DNA of 64,000 bases from Saprospiraceae bacterium (GCA_016710585.1 JADJVN010000027.1:1-64000); one strand, 5' to 3'; counted from the first letter of the stretch, positions 29,284 through 37,955 are shown. Notes: generated by a model from the letters alone, not told the origin. Program-made: numbers and translations.

Positions 29284-29329
29284 GCAAATTTGCGACAGGA
29301 AATTTTAGAATATGGTAACCTTTGTCACA
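29284..29329 (-). promoter_or_regulatory. Possible activated promoter of the sulfur/thiol operon (Crp/Fnr-like dyad plus -7 box)
   Basis: Minus strand reads TGTGAC-AAAG-GTTACC (29329-29314), an imperfect dyad of the Crp/Fnr type, followed by GCAAATTTGC (29293-29284) whose CAAATTTG is one base from the -7 consensus. If transcription starts near 29277, the dyad is centred about 45 bp upstream, a position usual for activators. No Crp/Fnr gene is in the window. Confidence 0.35.
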
Positions 29330-29343
29330 TAAGCCAAAATATT

Positions 29344-29937
29344 TTATTTTTTTGCTAAAAATCTCAATACATTAGCTTTACCAATGTGAAATTTACCTTC
29401 ATTCAATTGAATCTCTTCATTTTGATTTTGGAGAATTAACAATTCATTAAAATCACTTTTTAGTCTATCCATCGCGTACAACATAGAAATATCTTTTGGA
29501 CCACCACTTGTATTGAGGATTTGGTCTTGATTAAAAGCTTCAAGAATGATTAATCCATTTGGTTTTAGCCATCGTTGCATTTTCCTATGGATTGTCGTCC
29601 TGATGGAGTCAGGAAAGTGTGCGTAAATTGCTGCAATCACGTCAAATGAATTTTCTGGATAGTCTATTTCTAAGGCGTCTTGCACTTGGTAATTTAGAGT
29701 TACATTGTTTTCATGTGCCAACTGTAGGGCTTTTCTCATTCCCTGTTCACTAGAATCAAATGCTTCTACTTTCCATCCATTTTTTGCAGCATAGACAGCA
29801 TTCCTACCTTCGCCTTCACATACCAATAGGATACTTCCTGGATTCAGTTTGTCCAATTGATTTTTAAAAAAATCATTGGGTAATACTCCATAAGCAAACT
29901 CTGGTTCTGCATAGCGTTCATTCCAAAATTCTTTCAT
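29344..29937 (-). CDS. Class I SAM-dependent methyltransferase
   Basis: The product has 197 residues. MKEFWNERYAEPEFAYG at the start and the SAM motif ILLVCEGEGRNAVYAAKNGW near 36-55 resemble the TehB/thiopurine-methyltransferase-like group often annotated as tellurite-resistance methyltransferases. Motif II VEAFDSSEQGM (Asp binding the SAM ribose) and IAAIYAHFPDSIR near 104-116 follow. The substrate is unknown. In Bacteroidota such genes are often next to rhodanese/DUF6132 genes, as here, so it may belong to the same sulfur/thiol response, although the regulatory gap at 29223-29343 separates it from the operon. Confidence 0.8.
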   Translation of the reverse strand: MKEFWNERYAEPEFAYGVLPNDFFKNQLDKLNPGSILLVCEGEGRNAVYAAKNGWKVEAFDSSEQGMRKALQLAHENNVTLNYQVQDALEIDYPENSFDVIAAIYAHFPDSIRTTIHRKMQRWLKPNGLIILEAFNQDQILNTSGGPKDISMLYAMDRLKSDFNELLILQNQNEEIQLNEGKFHIGKANVLRFLAKK

Positions 29938-30059
29938 TTGCTAAATTATTTTTTGTTGAATACATATACCGTGCAACAAGTCCAAGAAGAACAATGCAAT
30001 GCTACGGTAAGTGGATTTTTTTTAATTATCCTTGCTGTGATGTTTGAAAAAGTTAATCT

Positions 30060-31187
30060 CTATTTTGGTTCGAAGCTTTCACCTTTTTCATAAATGACAT
30101 TTGATCTTCCTACGATCAATGAATCAACCCTGCCTACCATATTTGGATCTTTATTCGTGTAAGGAAATTTATGCAATATATAACGCATGGCATTCAATCT
30201 AGCCCGCTTCTTACAATTTGATTTGACGACAGTCCATGGTGCGTCAGATGTATCTGTGTGAAAAAACATTTTCTCTTTTGCTTCAGTGTACTCTGCCCAT
30301 TTATCCAGTGAAGCTTTATCTATAGGGGAGAGTTTCCACTGTTTCAAAGGATGAGATTCTCTATCTTTAAACCGTCGACGTTGTTCATCCTGACTTACAG
30401 AGAACCAAAATTTAAATAAAATAATATTACTTCTCACCAAGTTTCTTTCAAATTCTGGCACTTGACGCATGAATTCGAGATATTCTGAATCAGTACAAAA
30501 TCCCATCACTCGCTCTACTCCCGCCCGATTGTACCAAGAGCGATCAAATAATACGATCTCACCATTAGTAGGAAGATGCTTCACATAGCGTTGAAAATAC
30601 CATTGTCCCTTTTCTTCTTCTGTGGGCTTCTCTAGAGCTACTACACGAGCTCCACGTGGATTTAAATGCTCCATAACACGTTTTATAGTTCCTCCCTTAC
30701 CTGCTGCATCTCTGCCCTCAAATAAGATAACTACACGTGCTCCAGTTTCTTTTATCCAGGCCTGCATTTTCAATAATTCAACTTGGAGATTATATTTCTG
30801 GAATTCATAGTTCTTCCGAGACATGAGATTCTTATAAGGATACTCCCCATCGCGCCAATTTTCATTTAGTTCATCATCTGGATGACGCTTTTTTGAAATC
30901 AAATCTCCATTCTCCTTCATCAGTATTTCAAGAATCGTTTTTCTTTCTTCCTCAGGAAAATTTTTAAGGTAATTCTCAGCTTGCTCTCGCTTCAATTGCT
31001 TTGGCTTTACAATTTTATCCTGTAAAGCTGCTGCTTCACTATTCAATTTTGCTTTTATTTTCTGATTGACTGTATTTTGGCGTTTTTCCTCTGGATTTTT
31101 GCCATCGATGATGTCACCTTCGGCTACCCTACGCACTTTTTGCTGCTGCACTTTTTGACCATTAGAACTCACCTTCCTCTTTACCAT
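30060..31187 (-). CDS. ppk2: Polyphosphate kinase 2 (class I PPK2)
   Basis: PPK2 uses polyphosphate to phosphorylate nucleotides (class I prefers NDP to NTP), or the reverse. It has 375 residues. The Walker A motif GRDAAGKGGT is at 158-167, the lid-like basic stretch VVALEKPTEEEKGQWYFQRY at 182-201 and the Walker B region IVLFDRSWYN at 211-220. The ~120-residue N-terminus is unusually basic (MVKRKVSSNGQKVQQQKVRR) and low-complexity up to KRHPDDELNENW, where the usual PPK2 start resumes. This could help bind polyphosphate or nucleic acid (inference). It stands alone between the methyltransferase and a YdeI-like gene. Confidence 0.92.
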   Translation of the reverse strand: MVKRKVSSNGQKVQQQKVRRVAEGDIIDGKNPEEKRQNTVNQKIKAKLNSEAAALQDKIVKPKQLKREQAENYLKNFPEEERKTILEILMKENGDLISKKRHPDDELNENWRDGEYPYKNLMSRKNYEFQKYNLQVELLKMQAWIKETGARVVILFEGRDAAGKGGTIKRVMEHLNPRGARVVALEKPTEEEKGQWYFQRYVKHLPTNGEIVLFDRSWYNRAGVERVMGFCTDSEYLEFMRQVPEFERNLVRSNIILFKFWFSVSQDEQRRRFKDRESHPLKQWKLSPIDKASLDKWAEYTEAKEKMFFHTDTSDAPWTVVKSNCKKRARLNAMRYILHKFPYTNKDPNMVGRVDSLIVGRSNVIYEKGESFEPK

Positions 31188-31465
31188 ATATTCTGATTTT
31201 TAATTAACTCTAAATCTATAAGTTATACATTTCAACTATCTTAAATCTTCACAAGAATAGAATAAAAACTTTCTATTGCTGTTATTAGAAACAGTTAAAT
31301 AAAAATTACTTTTGACAGTCTAATCTAATCTTATGTAAACAAAACAAATCTAAGCAAATAATTACAAATATTATACACTTATTATTATTTTTTTTGAGAT
31401 TTTTTTAGTCAATAATATATTTACAAGTTCTGGCTAGTTTTGCATGTACAGTTCTTCAAATAAGT

Positions 31466-32056
31466 TTACTTATTATGCCTACTATTGTATTTATTGTGCT
31501 TCCATTTATTTGTCTCTAAAGCGCTATCCGCAATCAGCTCATTAAGCCTTTTTAAACGAGTGGTTTCGAGCTTAGCACTCATCACCCAGTTCAATGAAGA
31601 TTTCCTGTAACTTGGAGTAAGAGACTGAAAATACTCCCATGCTTTTTTATCTTTTCTAAAAAGCTTCTCATATTCAGAACTTAACTTCTGCTCCTCATTC
31701 TCGAATGAATAAACACGTGATTTTGCTTCTGTCCTAAGATCATAAATATTCAATCCTGAAGAATGCATTAGCCCGTCAGCTTTCAGCTTCTCTACTTTTG
31801 CAATATTCACTGCACTCCAGATACTCGATTTTTTGCGTGGCGTGAAACGAATTTGATAACTTTCATGATCAATAGTGTTTTTTACACTGTCTATCCATCC
31901 AAAACATAATGCCTGATCAACGGATTCTGACCAAGTCATTGTAGCTTTACCAGAATTCAGCTTGTAATATCCAACATAAATCTCCAATTTTTTATCATGG
32001 TTCTTCTCTAACCACTTTCTAAACTCATTCTGATTCTTAAAAAAAATAGCGCTCAT
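31466..32056 (-). CDS. YdeI/OmpD-associated family protein
   Basis: The 196-residue product has the family features YVGYYKLNSGKATMTWSESVDQALCFGWIDS near 27-57, FTPRKKSSIWSAVNIAKVEKL near 70-90 and WEYFQSLTPSYRKSSLNWVMSAK near 140-162. Proteins of this group (YdeI, OmdA domain) have been linked to resistance to cationic peptides in some bacteria, but the biochemical role is not settled. It is probably cytoplasmic, with no signal or membrane segment. It is a single gene with 278 bp of AT-rich DNA before PPK2. Confidence 0.8.
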   Translation of the reverse strand: MSAIFFKNQNEFRKWLEKNHDKKLEIYVGYYKLNSGKATMTWSESVDQALCFGWIDSVKNTIDHESYQIRFTPRKKSSIWSAVNIAKVEKLKADGLMHSSGLNIYDLRTEAKSRVYSFENEEQKLSSEYEKLFRKDKKAWEYFQSLTPSYRKSSLNWVMSAKLETTRLKRLNELIADSALETNKWKHNKYNSRHNK

Positions 32057-32178
32057 TAAACGGTGAAATTTAAGCCCTCAAAGCTAAGAAAAAATATTTT
32101 GCAATGATTGATATTTTTTAAGTTCACAAAATGCTTTAATAAACTAAAAATTTAAATTATCGAAAAAACTCAAATATC

Positions 32179-32796
32179 TCATACTGCCTCAACAGTGATA
32201 TGTTCAGGGCAATCCACCCTCAACTCTTTATCTGCTAGTTTCGTCTTTAGCAATTTACAATAATGCTTTTTACCTCTGTAATCTGAGCTATAAAAATTAC
32301 AACTATAACACATACGTTGTATTGAAATCACGCCTGAAGTATTTAGGTGTTTTATAATATTCAATAAGCTCAACAATAAATTTTCCTTATCATCGCTCGT
32401 CATTAGATCTATTGGTGTCTGAATCTGTTGAGAGAAAAAAGAAATTTTTTCTGTCAACTGCTTACCCTTTTTACTGAGATGAATGATATAACTCCTCGTA
32501 TCCTCTTGTTCAAACTCTTTTTTAATCAAAAGTTTCTGTTCTAAGGTCTTTATGGTATCACTAATAGTCGATTTCGTCATATTAAACTCTTCCGCTAAAT
32601 AACTCACTTTTCGCTTTTCAGGTGAATGGGTGTACAAAAATATCATGACTTGAATCTGGATAGGACTGAGTGAAAACGCTTTGCTTTCATTCCACAAAAG
32701 CACCCTAAAAGCCTGTGACAAGCGCTCCAATGATACCACTATTTTACTCTCTATATTTGAATTCTGGTGATCCAAATTAAAGACAGAATTCTTCAT
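32179..32796 (-). CDS. MarR-family regulator with a C-terminal four-Cys cluster
   Basis: From ATG 32796 (MKNSVFNLDHQNSN) it has 205 residues; the longer frame to 32850 adds a less likely 18-residue tail. A winged helix-turn-helix occupies ~30-130 (VSYLAEEFNMTKSTISDTIKTLEQKLLIKK; wing EQEDTRSYIIHLSKKG). The last 45 residues hold Cys163, 166, 180 and 196 in the order CxxC-x13-C-x15-C, ending in RVDCPEH. Such a cluster could bind zinc or an Fe-S centre and sense redox or metal state (inference). It is the third gene after a CxxC thioredoxin-like protein and DUF2024, and probably regulates that small thiol operon. A palindrome ahead of the first gene is a candidate operator. Confidence 0.82.
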   Translation of the reverse strand: MKNSVFNLDHQNSNIESKIVVSLERLSQAFRVLLWNESKAFSLSPIQIQVMIFLYTHSPEKRKVSYLAEEFNMTKSTISDTIKTLEQKLLIKKEFEQEDTRSYIIHLSKKGKQLTEKISFFSQQIQTPIDLMTSDDKENLLLSLLNIIKHLNTSGVISIQRMCYSCNFYSSDYRGKKHYCKLLKTKLADKELRVDCPEHITVEAV

Positions 32797-32965
32797 GTAA
32801 TATGATTTTACAAATTCAATTTTTAGAAAACTAAAGATCCTTTCTGGCAAAAATTTACTATAATTTTCAAAAGCAAATCAAATATATAACCAATTTCTGG
32901 ATTTTATTGATGTGTCCTAAAAATAATTCACAAGACATAAGAAAAGAGCTCTAATAATCTAGCTT

Positions 32966-33229
32966 CTAAGTACAATTTTCCATTTCAAAAATATAATATC
33001 CTTGCTGCAAAATATCGCTTACCCACAATTCTTTGCTATTTTGAAAATGACAAAACTGACATTCCTTCGAAGTGATTGGTTGCCCTTCCTGTGATTTTGA
33101 TTTAAGATATGCCTTACCATACCCATATATCGTGTCCACAGATGTTATTTGTTCTGGTACAATAATATCAAAGTGCATCACACTGCCATCTTTCTTAGTG
33201 ACATAAGTATCCCAAACCCCTACATTCAT
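32966..33229 (-). CDS. DUF2024 family protein
   Basis: The product has 87 residues and begins VGVWDTYVTKKDGSVMHFDIIVPE, the family signature. It contains one CxxC motif (CQFCH near 58-62) and ends with a FEMENC tail, giving three Cys in all. DUF2024 proteins are small cytoplasmic proteins of unknown function. Here it lies between a CxxC thioredoxin-like gene and a Cys-rich MarR gene on the same strand, pointing to thiol or metal handling. An inverted-repeat region of about 90 bp precedes it. Confidence 0.82.
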   Translation of the reverse strand: MNVGVWDTYVTKKDGSVMHFDIIVPEQITSVDTIYGYGKAYLKSKSQEGQPITSKECQFCHFQNSKELWVSDILQQGYYIFEMENCT

Positions 33230-33260
33230 TTTAATTAATTATTTTAAATCAAATAAAAGC

Positions 33261-33348
33261 TTTCATAAAGCCAGATTTTCCAACAAGAAAATCAAACTTA
33301 ACTCGTTGAAAAATCTGGACAAGAATCATAATCCTCAGCTTTATGAAA
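33261..33348. promoter_or_regulatory. Nested inverted repeats between the thioredoxin-like gene and DUF2024
   Basis: Outer arms TTTCATAAAG (33261-33270) and CTTTATGAAA (33339-33348) pair exactly. Inner arms CCAGATTTTC (33271-33280) and GAAAAATCTGG (33308-33318) pair with one mismatch. In RNA this would form a long interrupted hairpin in the 128-bp gap, a possible attenuator or processing site within the operon. Confidence 0.45.
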
Positions 33349-33357
33349 CTAAATTCA

Positions 33358-33591
33358 TTAACCTTTCACATCCGCCATTGAAGCGCCAAAGTTAATATGC
33401 AAAACATTCCCATTAGGCGTAAGGAGTGCTGGGACTGATTTTACTCCTGCTTTTTCTGCTTCCGAAATTCTAGACCTATCGCTACCAATATGCACGATAT
33501 CCACTTTTTCTGGTCCCAATAGTTTGACGATATCCTGTTCAGCACTTACACATACAGGACAACCAGCGTGATAAAAAATTGATTTACTCAT
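33358..33591 (-). CDS. Small thioredoxin/glutaredoxin-like protein with CPVC motif
   Basis: The product has 77 residues. SIFYHAGCPVC places the redox Cys pair at 11 and 14, VDIVHIG and GVKSVPALL (cis-Pro loop near 50-56) complete the thioredoxin-like core, and INFGASMADVKG closes it. It is probably a cytoplasmic thiol oxidoreductase or metallo-redox adaptor. It is first in the order thioredoxin-like, DUF2024, MarR. A perfect 12-bp palindrome 23-34 bp upstream of the start overlaps the expected start of transcription. Confidence 0.82.
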   Translation of the reverse strand: MSKSIFYHAGCPVCVSAEQDIVKLLGPEKVDIVHIGSDRSRISEAEKAGVKSVPALLTPNGNVLHINFGASMADVKG

Positions 33592-33613
33592 TTTAATTAA
33601 TTTTAATGGTTAT

Positions 33614-33625
33614 GACAATATTGTC
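33614..33625. promoter_or_regulatory. Candidate MarR operator
   Basis: GACAATATTGTC is a perfect palindrome. On the minus strand it directly follows GAATTTGC, a weak -7 box, and precedes the thioredoxin-like ATG, so a bound regulator would block transcription. The downstream Cys-rich MarR is the obvious candidate. Confidence 0.4.
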
Positions 33626-33854
33626 GCAAATTCGATATTGTTAGGATAACGAACTATTTTAAATAAAGTTTATAAATTTCTTTCTTTTATATGAAACTCC
33701 AAAAAAAACTAAACCTGATGAAATACTAAAAATTTTAAGCAAAGTGCTCAATAAAAAGAGGCTTCATAACCGATAATCGTCAATTTCAACAAAACTTTAT
33801 CCAATAATAAATAATATAAAATACCTAGATCTCACCAACTGTCCTTGCAATCAA

Positions 33855-34592
33855 CTATTTAATTATTCCAATTCGTAGAAATAATGGAAACCTGACCAGC
33901 TTCTCCTCGTCTTCAGCCCAATATTGCTTTAATTCTAAGCTTAGCTCTTCAACCGGGTTTGACTGGCTCAATCTAATACAATGCTTTACCGCTGACCATG
34001 TGTTTATATAGCCTATGAAATGTGCCAATGTCCAGCTATGTTTTATCTCAAAATTTGGAGCTTCAATTTCTTCAAATGGAAACGGAATTGTACGATACAT
34101 TTCATCAATATACCTCCGTTCAGTATCCCAATAACGAGCTAATTTATTTTGATAAAAATTAGTAATGATTTTATCAATATCAATTGAAATCTCAATCCGT
34201 CCATAACCAACTAATATTAATCTAGAATTTGGTCTTCCAGTTCTGTTGACTTCTGAATAAAATTTACTAAATTCAAACCAATGAACTGCTTGTGCTACAA
34301 TGATCAAATCAAAAAAATCATTTTCAAAATTACTCTTTTCAGCTGCTTGAATAGAATAAAAAATATTCTCGTTTCGAGGTGCTTGCTCTATCTGCTGCTG
34401 GCTAATATCTGTTGCGAATACCCTCTCAAAAGTCTTCGATAATTCGATTGCAATCTGCCCATTACCAGTGCCACAATCCCAAACATTTGACCTGATTTCA
34501 ACTAAGGAATTAATGTAATCAAATAAATCTTGAGGGTACTTTGGACGAAACTGGGCATAATGGTCTGATTGATGAGAAAAATTATCTTTCAT
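33855..34592 (-). CDS. Class I SAM-dependent methyltransferase
   Basis: The 245-residue product starts MKDNFSHQSDHYAQFRPKYP, a beginning typical of a group of ubiE-like methyltransferases. SAM motif I is VWDCGTGNGQIAIELS near 37-52, then FATDISQQQIEQA near 57-69, and FDLIIVAQAVHWF (post-motif) near 92-104. HWF and the following Trp-rich segment are shared by small-molecule methyltransferases related to trans-aconitate and phytanate types. The substrate is unknown. It is divergent from the porin gene. Confidence 0.8.
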   Translation of the reverse strand: MKDNFSHQSDHYAQFRPKYPQDLFDYINSLVEIRSNVWDCGTGNGQIAIELSKTFERVFATDISQQQIEQAPRNENIFYSIQAAEKSNFENDFFDLIIVAQAVHWFEFSKFYSEVNRTGRPNSRLILVGYGRIEISIDIDKIITNFYQNKLARYWDTERRYIDEMYRTIPFPFEEIEAPNFEIKHSWTLAHFIGYINTWSAVKHCIRLSQSNPVEELSLELKQYWAEDEEKLVRFPLFLRIGIIK

Positions 34593-34761
34593 GTTTGCCG
34601 AAACTAATTAATACGCTAATCTATAAGCCAATACGTAAAACTAATACTAATTTGTAAACTGTGGACAATCTGAGTAAAATTTCATTCTCGGATGACAAAT
34701 TCAATTAATAAAATTGCTAAAATTAACAATTTGGTAATATTGAGCTATTAAAATAATACTC

Positions 34762-34769
34762 TACTTTTG
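34762..34769 (+). promoter_or_regulatory. Predicted -7 box for the porin gene
   Basis: TACTTTTG matches TAnnTTTG, with TTGA (34740-34743) about 18 bp upstream as a -33 element. It is 19 bp before the ATG at 34789. Confidence 0.6.
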
Positions 34770-34788
34770 CAGCAAATAATTTTGTTCG

Positions 34789-36012
34789 ATGTTTTACTTT
34801 GTCCGTATTCTATTCACTATAATTCTATTTACACCATTTTTTTCATTCTCTCAGACGGAGACTTCTGTCGTAAATCCGCCACAAGAAGTAAAAAAAGCTA
34901 ATGCATGGTTTGACAAAATGCATATCAGAGGTTATACCCAAGTTCGCTACAATAGGCTATTGGAAACAAATGAGAATCTAGGTTGTGAACAATGTGATAA
35001 ATCTTGGGGAAAAGGAGGCGGCTTTTTCATTAGGAGAATGAGACTTGTGTTTTACGGTCAATTGAATGACCGAATATCCTATTATTTCCAGCCTGACTTA
35101 GCCAGTAGTGCAGCTTCTGATAAATTGCATTTTGCACAAATCAGAGATGCGTACTTTGATATAGGAATAGATCGGAAAAATGAATTTCGATTTAGAATAG
35201 GCCAAAGTAAAGTCCCTTTTGGTTTTGAGAATATGCAATCAAGTCAAAATCGATTGCCCTTGGATCGAAATGATGCACTCAACAGTGCTATTGCCAATGA
35301 GCGTGACCTCGGTGTATTCTTTTACTGGGCACCTCAATCTAAACGAAAAATATTCTCTTCACTTGTAAAAGATGGATTTAAAGGAAGTGGTGATTATGGT
35401 GTATTTGCCTTTGGTGCCTACAATGGACAGACTGCAAATAATCCTGAATTAAATGACGAACCTCATTTAGTTAGTCGATTCAGTTATCCTTTTGCAGTTA
35501 AAAATCAAATCGTGGAATTAGGAGTTCAAGCATACACTGGTAAGTTTGTTATCCCTAAATCAAATTTGAGTACAGGAGTTAAATATTTAAAAGATTTAAA
35601 TTATAAAGACCAACGTGTAGCTGCATCGTTTGTACTCTACCCTAAACCATTTGGTATTCTTGCCGAATATAATGTGGGCGAAGGACCTGAATACAATAAA
35701 TTGACAGACTCGATAGAAACGCAAACCTTGCATGGTGGATATGCAACACTGAGCTATATGACTCATTACAAAAATCAAATTCTGATCCCATTCGTGCGTT
35801 ATACAAATTATTCAGGAGGTAAAAAATTCGAAAAAGATGCAAGAAGTTATGACGTCGAAGATCTTGAAATTGGTGTGGAGTGGCAAGCCAACAAATATCT
35901 AGAATTTGTTGCACAATATACCATTTCAAAAAGAAGGTATGAAGATTATAGTTTAAAAAATAATGAACAAAAAGGAAATTTACTGCGACTTCAGGCCCAA
36001 ATTAATTTTTAA
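34789..36012 (+). CDS. Outer-membrane porin, phosphate-selective OprO/OprP type
   Basis: This 407-residue beta-barrel protein has a signal peptide ending FSFSQ. The N-terminal strand region MHIRGYTQVRYNRLLETNE, then the GGGFFIRRMRLVFYGQLNDRISYYFQPDLA stretch, is the hallmark of the OprP/OprO family (PF07396). FRFRIGQSKVPFGFENMQSSQNRLPLDRNDAL follows near 141-172. Strands alternate to the C-terminal aromatic residue (Phe at the end, ...LRLQAQINF), as needed for outer-membrane assembly. Despite the family name, substrate choice (phosphate, polyphosphate or other anions) cannot be fixed. PPK2 is about 4 kb away and not adjacent. The gene is intact. Confidence 0.87.
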   Translation: MFYFVRILFTIILFTPFFSFSQTETSVVNPPQEVKKANAWFDKMHIRGYTQVRYNRLLETNENLGCEQCDKSWGKGGGFFIRRMRLVFYGQLNDRISYYFQPDLASSAASDKLHFAQIRDAYFDIGIDRKNEFRFRIGQSKVPFGFENMQSSQNRLPLDRNDALNSAIANERDLGVFFYWAPQSKRKIFSSLVKDGFKGSGDYGVFAFGAYNGQTANNPELNDEPHLVSRFSYPFAVKNQIVELGVQAYTGKFVIPKSNLSTGVKYLKDLNYKDQRVAASFVLYPKPFGILAEYNVGEGPEYNKLTDSIETQTLHGGYATLSYMTHYKNQILIPFVRYTNYSGGKKFEKDARSYDVEDLEIGVEWQANKYLEFVAQYTISKRRYEDYSLKNNEQKGNLLRLQAQINF

Positions 36013-36212
36013 GAAAAAAAGAAAATTAAGTACTTTCCAAATGTAATTTTAAATTAGAATTAAAATATTATTTGTCCTAATTTATTCAATACCATTATCG
36101 CAACCTTCTTTGTATTGAATTTTATGTAGCTAATCCCATTGGTCAGCTAAACAAAACAGGCATGTAATTTTGACAAATTCTTGGAATTCTATTTTTTAAA
36201 AATAGATCAATA

Positions 36213-36953
36213 TTATTCCTTTCCAGATCGTGAATTCTGCAATTCAAGTTTTTTGAATTCCTTCATCAGGTCTTCTAAGTAATCAGTTTGTAACTCTTGT
36301 ATTTCCAATAATTTTTTACTTTGGTGGACTAAAAGATGATCCATTTTTTCACTCAATAACTTTATCTCTAACTCAGCTTTTAAGTTGATCTTGTAATCAT
36401 GTTCTGCCCTAATTCGATCTTTTTGCTCCTGCCTATTCTGGCTCATCATAATTATTGGGGCTTGAATTGCGGCTAGACAAGAGAGTATAAGATTAAGCAA
36501 AATAAAGGGGTATGGATCAAATGGTTTCGACATCAAAAACCAAATATTAATCACTATCCAAATAAGAATGAAAAGAAAAAAAGTGATTATAAAAGTCCAA
36601 CTTCCTCCAAATGATGCGACCAGATCTGCCACCTTTTGTCCAAAACTAAGTTGAGTTTCTATTTCATCTTGAATATTCTCTGAGAGTATTGAATTATTTT
36701 TAATCGCATTCACCACATCGGTATCAATTACGGCCAATTCGCCTTTTTCCTGTGTAATTAATGCACTGAGGTAAAGTCGTCTATAATGATTTAACTCTTC
36801 TAAACTTATAAAACAATCGCGATTAAAATTTGGAAAATCAGACTTTATTAGCTGAAAAACACCTTTTCTGATATCGAATGCAGCTAAAGCTTCCCCCTTC
36901 TCAATTTCTCGATTACTAATGTGACTAACTTTCATTTTACATTTTTCTATCAA
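36213..36953 (-). CDS. DUF1003 membrane protein
   Basis: This 246-residue protein has a cytoplasmic N-terminal part with KVADLVASFGGSWTFIITFFLFILIW near 109-134, continuing into two close hydrophobic spans and the signature FDPYPFILLNLILSCLAAIQAPIIMMSQNRQEQKDR near 147-182, diagnostic of DUF1003 (cyanobacterial and proteobacterial homologues are called Cch/YegE-neighbour proteins only by context). The C-terminal ~65 residues are a charged coiled coil (AELEIKLLSEKMDHLLVHQSKK). Function is unknown. A second possible start is ATG at 36935. Confidence 0.82.
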   Translation of the reverse strand: MIEKCKMKVSHISNREIEKGEALAAFDIRKGVFQLIKSDFPNFNRDCFISLEELNHYRRLYLSALITQEKGELAVIDTDVVNAIKNNSILSENIQDEIETQLSFGQKVADLVASFGGSWTFIITFFLFILIWIVINIWFLMSKPFDPYPFILLNLILSCLAAIQAPIIMMSQNRQEQKDRIRAEHDYKINLKAELEIKLLSEKMDHLLVHQSKKLLEIQELQTDYLEDLMKEFKKLELQNSRSGKE

Positions 36954-37030
36954 TATCTAAAAACCAAAATTAGAGTTTCCCTCTTTAATATAACTTACTT
37001 TATAAACTATAAAATAACCAAATTTTTTGA

Positions 37031-37618
37031 TCACAATTTTACAATTCTTTTTAATACAATTTGATTAGGTAAATACAATTTCAATACAAAGAGACCAGGC
37101 TTTTCAAGACTTATTTTACTCATTTTTGTTCTATCTCTTACTAATAAATTCCCCTGTAAATCTATCAAGTCATATAGAATATCATAATCTAATCCATCTA
37201 TATAAACTTGATCATATGTAGGATTAGGATGTACAATGAGTTCATCTTTTCCAATCTCTGAAGTACTGGTCACATACCAAGTACTATCGCAATGATAGGA
37301 CTGAAAATTAATCGTTTTATTCTCTGTTTTAAAACATCTTAAATCTGAGACAATATCTCGCAGTTCAATAAGCCCATATCCTAAGTGAAGTTTAATTTCA
37401 GATCTTGATGCCCCAATATATTTGTAAACAATAAAAGGTTCCTCATCAGGATATGATCCATTATTCTCGATTTTCAGAATCTGAGTTGGTATAGTATCAG
37501 AATTGACAATGGTATTATAGACAGAATCCACTTTTACTTTCGCTAAATGGAACTTTCCCAAAAAAGAATATTTAATTTCATAATCAGCGATCGGAGGCAA
37601 AGTCATAGTGCATTTCAT
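37031..37618 (-). CDS. C-terminal part of a small T9SS-sorted secreted protein (frameshifted)
   Basis: The open segment gives 195 residues. Its end is a type A T9SS sorting domain (VHPNPTYDQVYIDGL ... KPGLFVLKLYLPNQIVLKRIV). The preceding ~100 residues contain FLGKFHLAKVKVDSVYNTIV and YHCDSTWYVTSTSE with a Cys pair. It continues the N-terminal segment after a one-base slip near 37590-37615. Function is unknown, and it is exported across the outer membrane. Confidence 0.65.
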   Translation of the reverse strand: MKCTMTLPPIADYEIKYSFLGKFHLAKVKVDSVYNTIVNSDTIPTQILKIENNGSYPDEEPFIVYKYIGASRSEIKLHLGYGLIELRDIVSDLRCFKTENKTINFQSYHCDSTWYVTSTSEIGKDELIVHPNPTYDQVYIDGLDYDILYDLIDLQGNLLVRDRTKMSKISLEKPGLFVLKLYLPNQIVLKRIVKL

Positions 37619-37889
37619 ATGATTTCAATCTATCGTCCCAAAAGAACATTTTATCATCTTCAAGGTAAAAAGAATCCCTATCACCTAAACAATAGATTAA
37701 TCTTCCATTTGAATGCACCGTATCTATGATTTGATAGTTCTTAAACTTTACAAAATACTCTCCAGGCTTCGGTGATTCAGGAATATACTCAAAAGTCCAA
37801 GTAGTTCCAATCTGGTAGATTGGCATCTGTTGACTGATTATCAGATTAAGACAAAAGAAGCTAAAAAATGTAAGTAGGAAATTTTTCAT
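37584..37889 (-). CDS. N-terminal part of the same small secreted protein
   Basis: The start at 37889 opens a signal peptide (MKNFLLTFFSFFCLNLIIS) then QQMPIYQIGTTWTFEY, a common mature start of small Bacteroidota T9SS proteins. It ends YEMHYDFASDR, where the other segment continues one base out of register as DYEIKYSFLG. Removing one base near GCCTCCGATC joins them. A TATATTTG box lies about 60 bp upstream. The gene is either error-broken or newly inactivated. Confidence 0.65.
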   Translation of the reverse strand: MKNFLLTFFSFFCLNLIISQQMPIYQIGTTWTFEYIPESPKPGEYFVKFKNYQIIDTVHSNGRLIYCLGDRDSFYLEDDKMFFWDDRLKSYEMHYDFASDR

Positions 37890-37947
37890 ATGGTTGCTTT
37901 TTATTCATAATTATTATCACAACGAAATTACAAAGGTGATTGTATAG

Positions 37948-37955
37948 CAAATATA
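37948..37955 (-). promoter_or_regulatory. Predicted -7 box for the small T9SS gene
   Basis: Minus strand reads TATATTTG, giving a leader of about 50 nt to the ATG at 37889. It lies in the 115-bp gap after the efflux operon's last gene. Confidence 0.5.
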
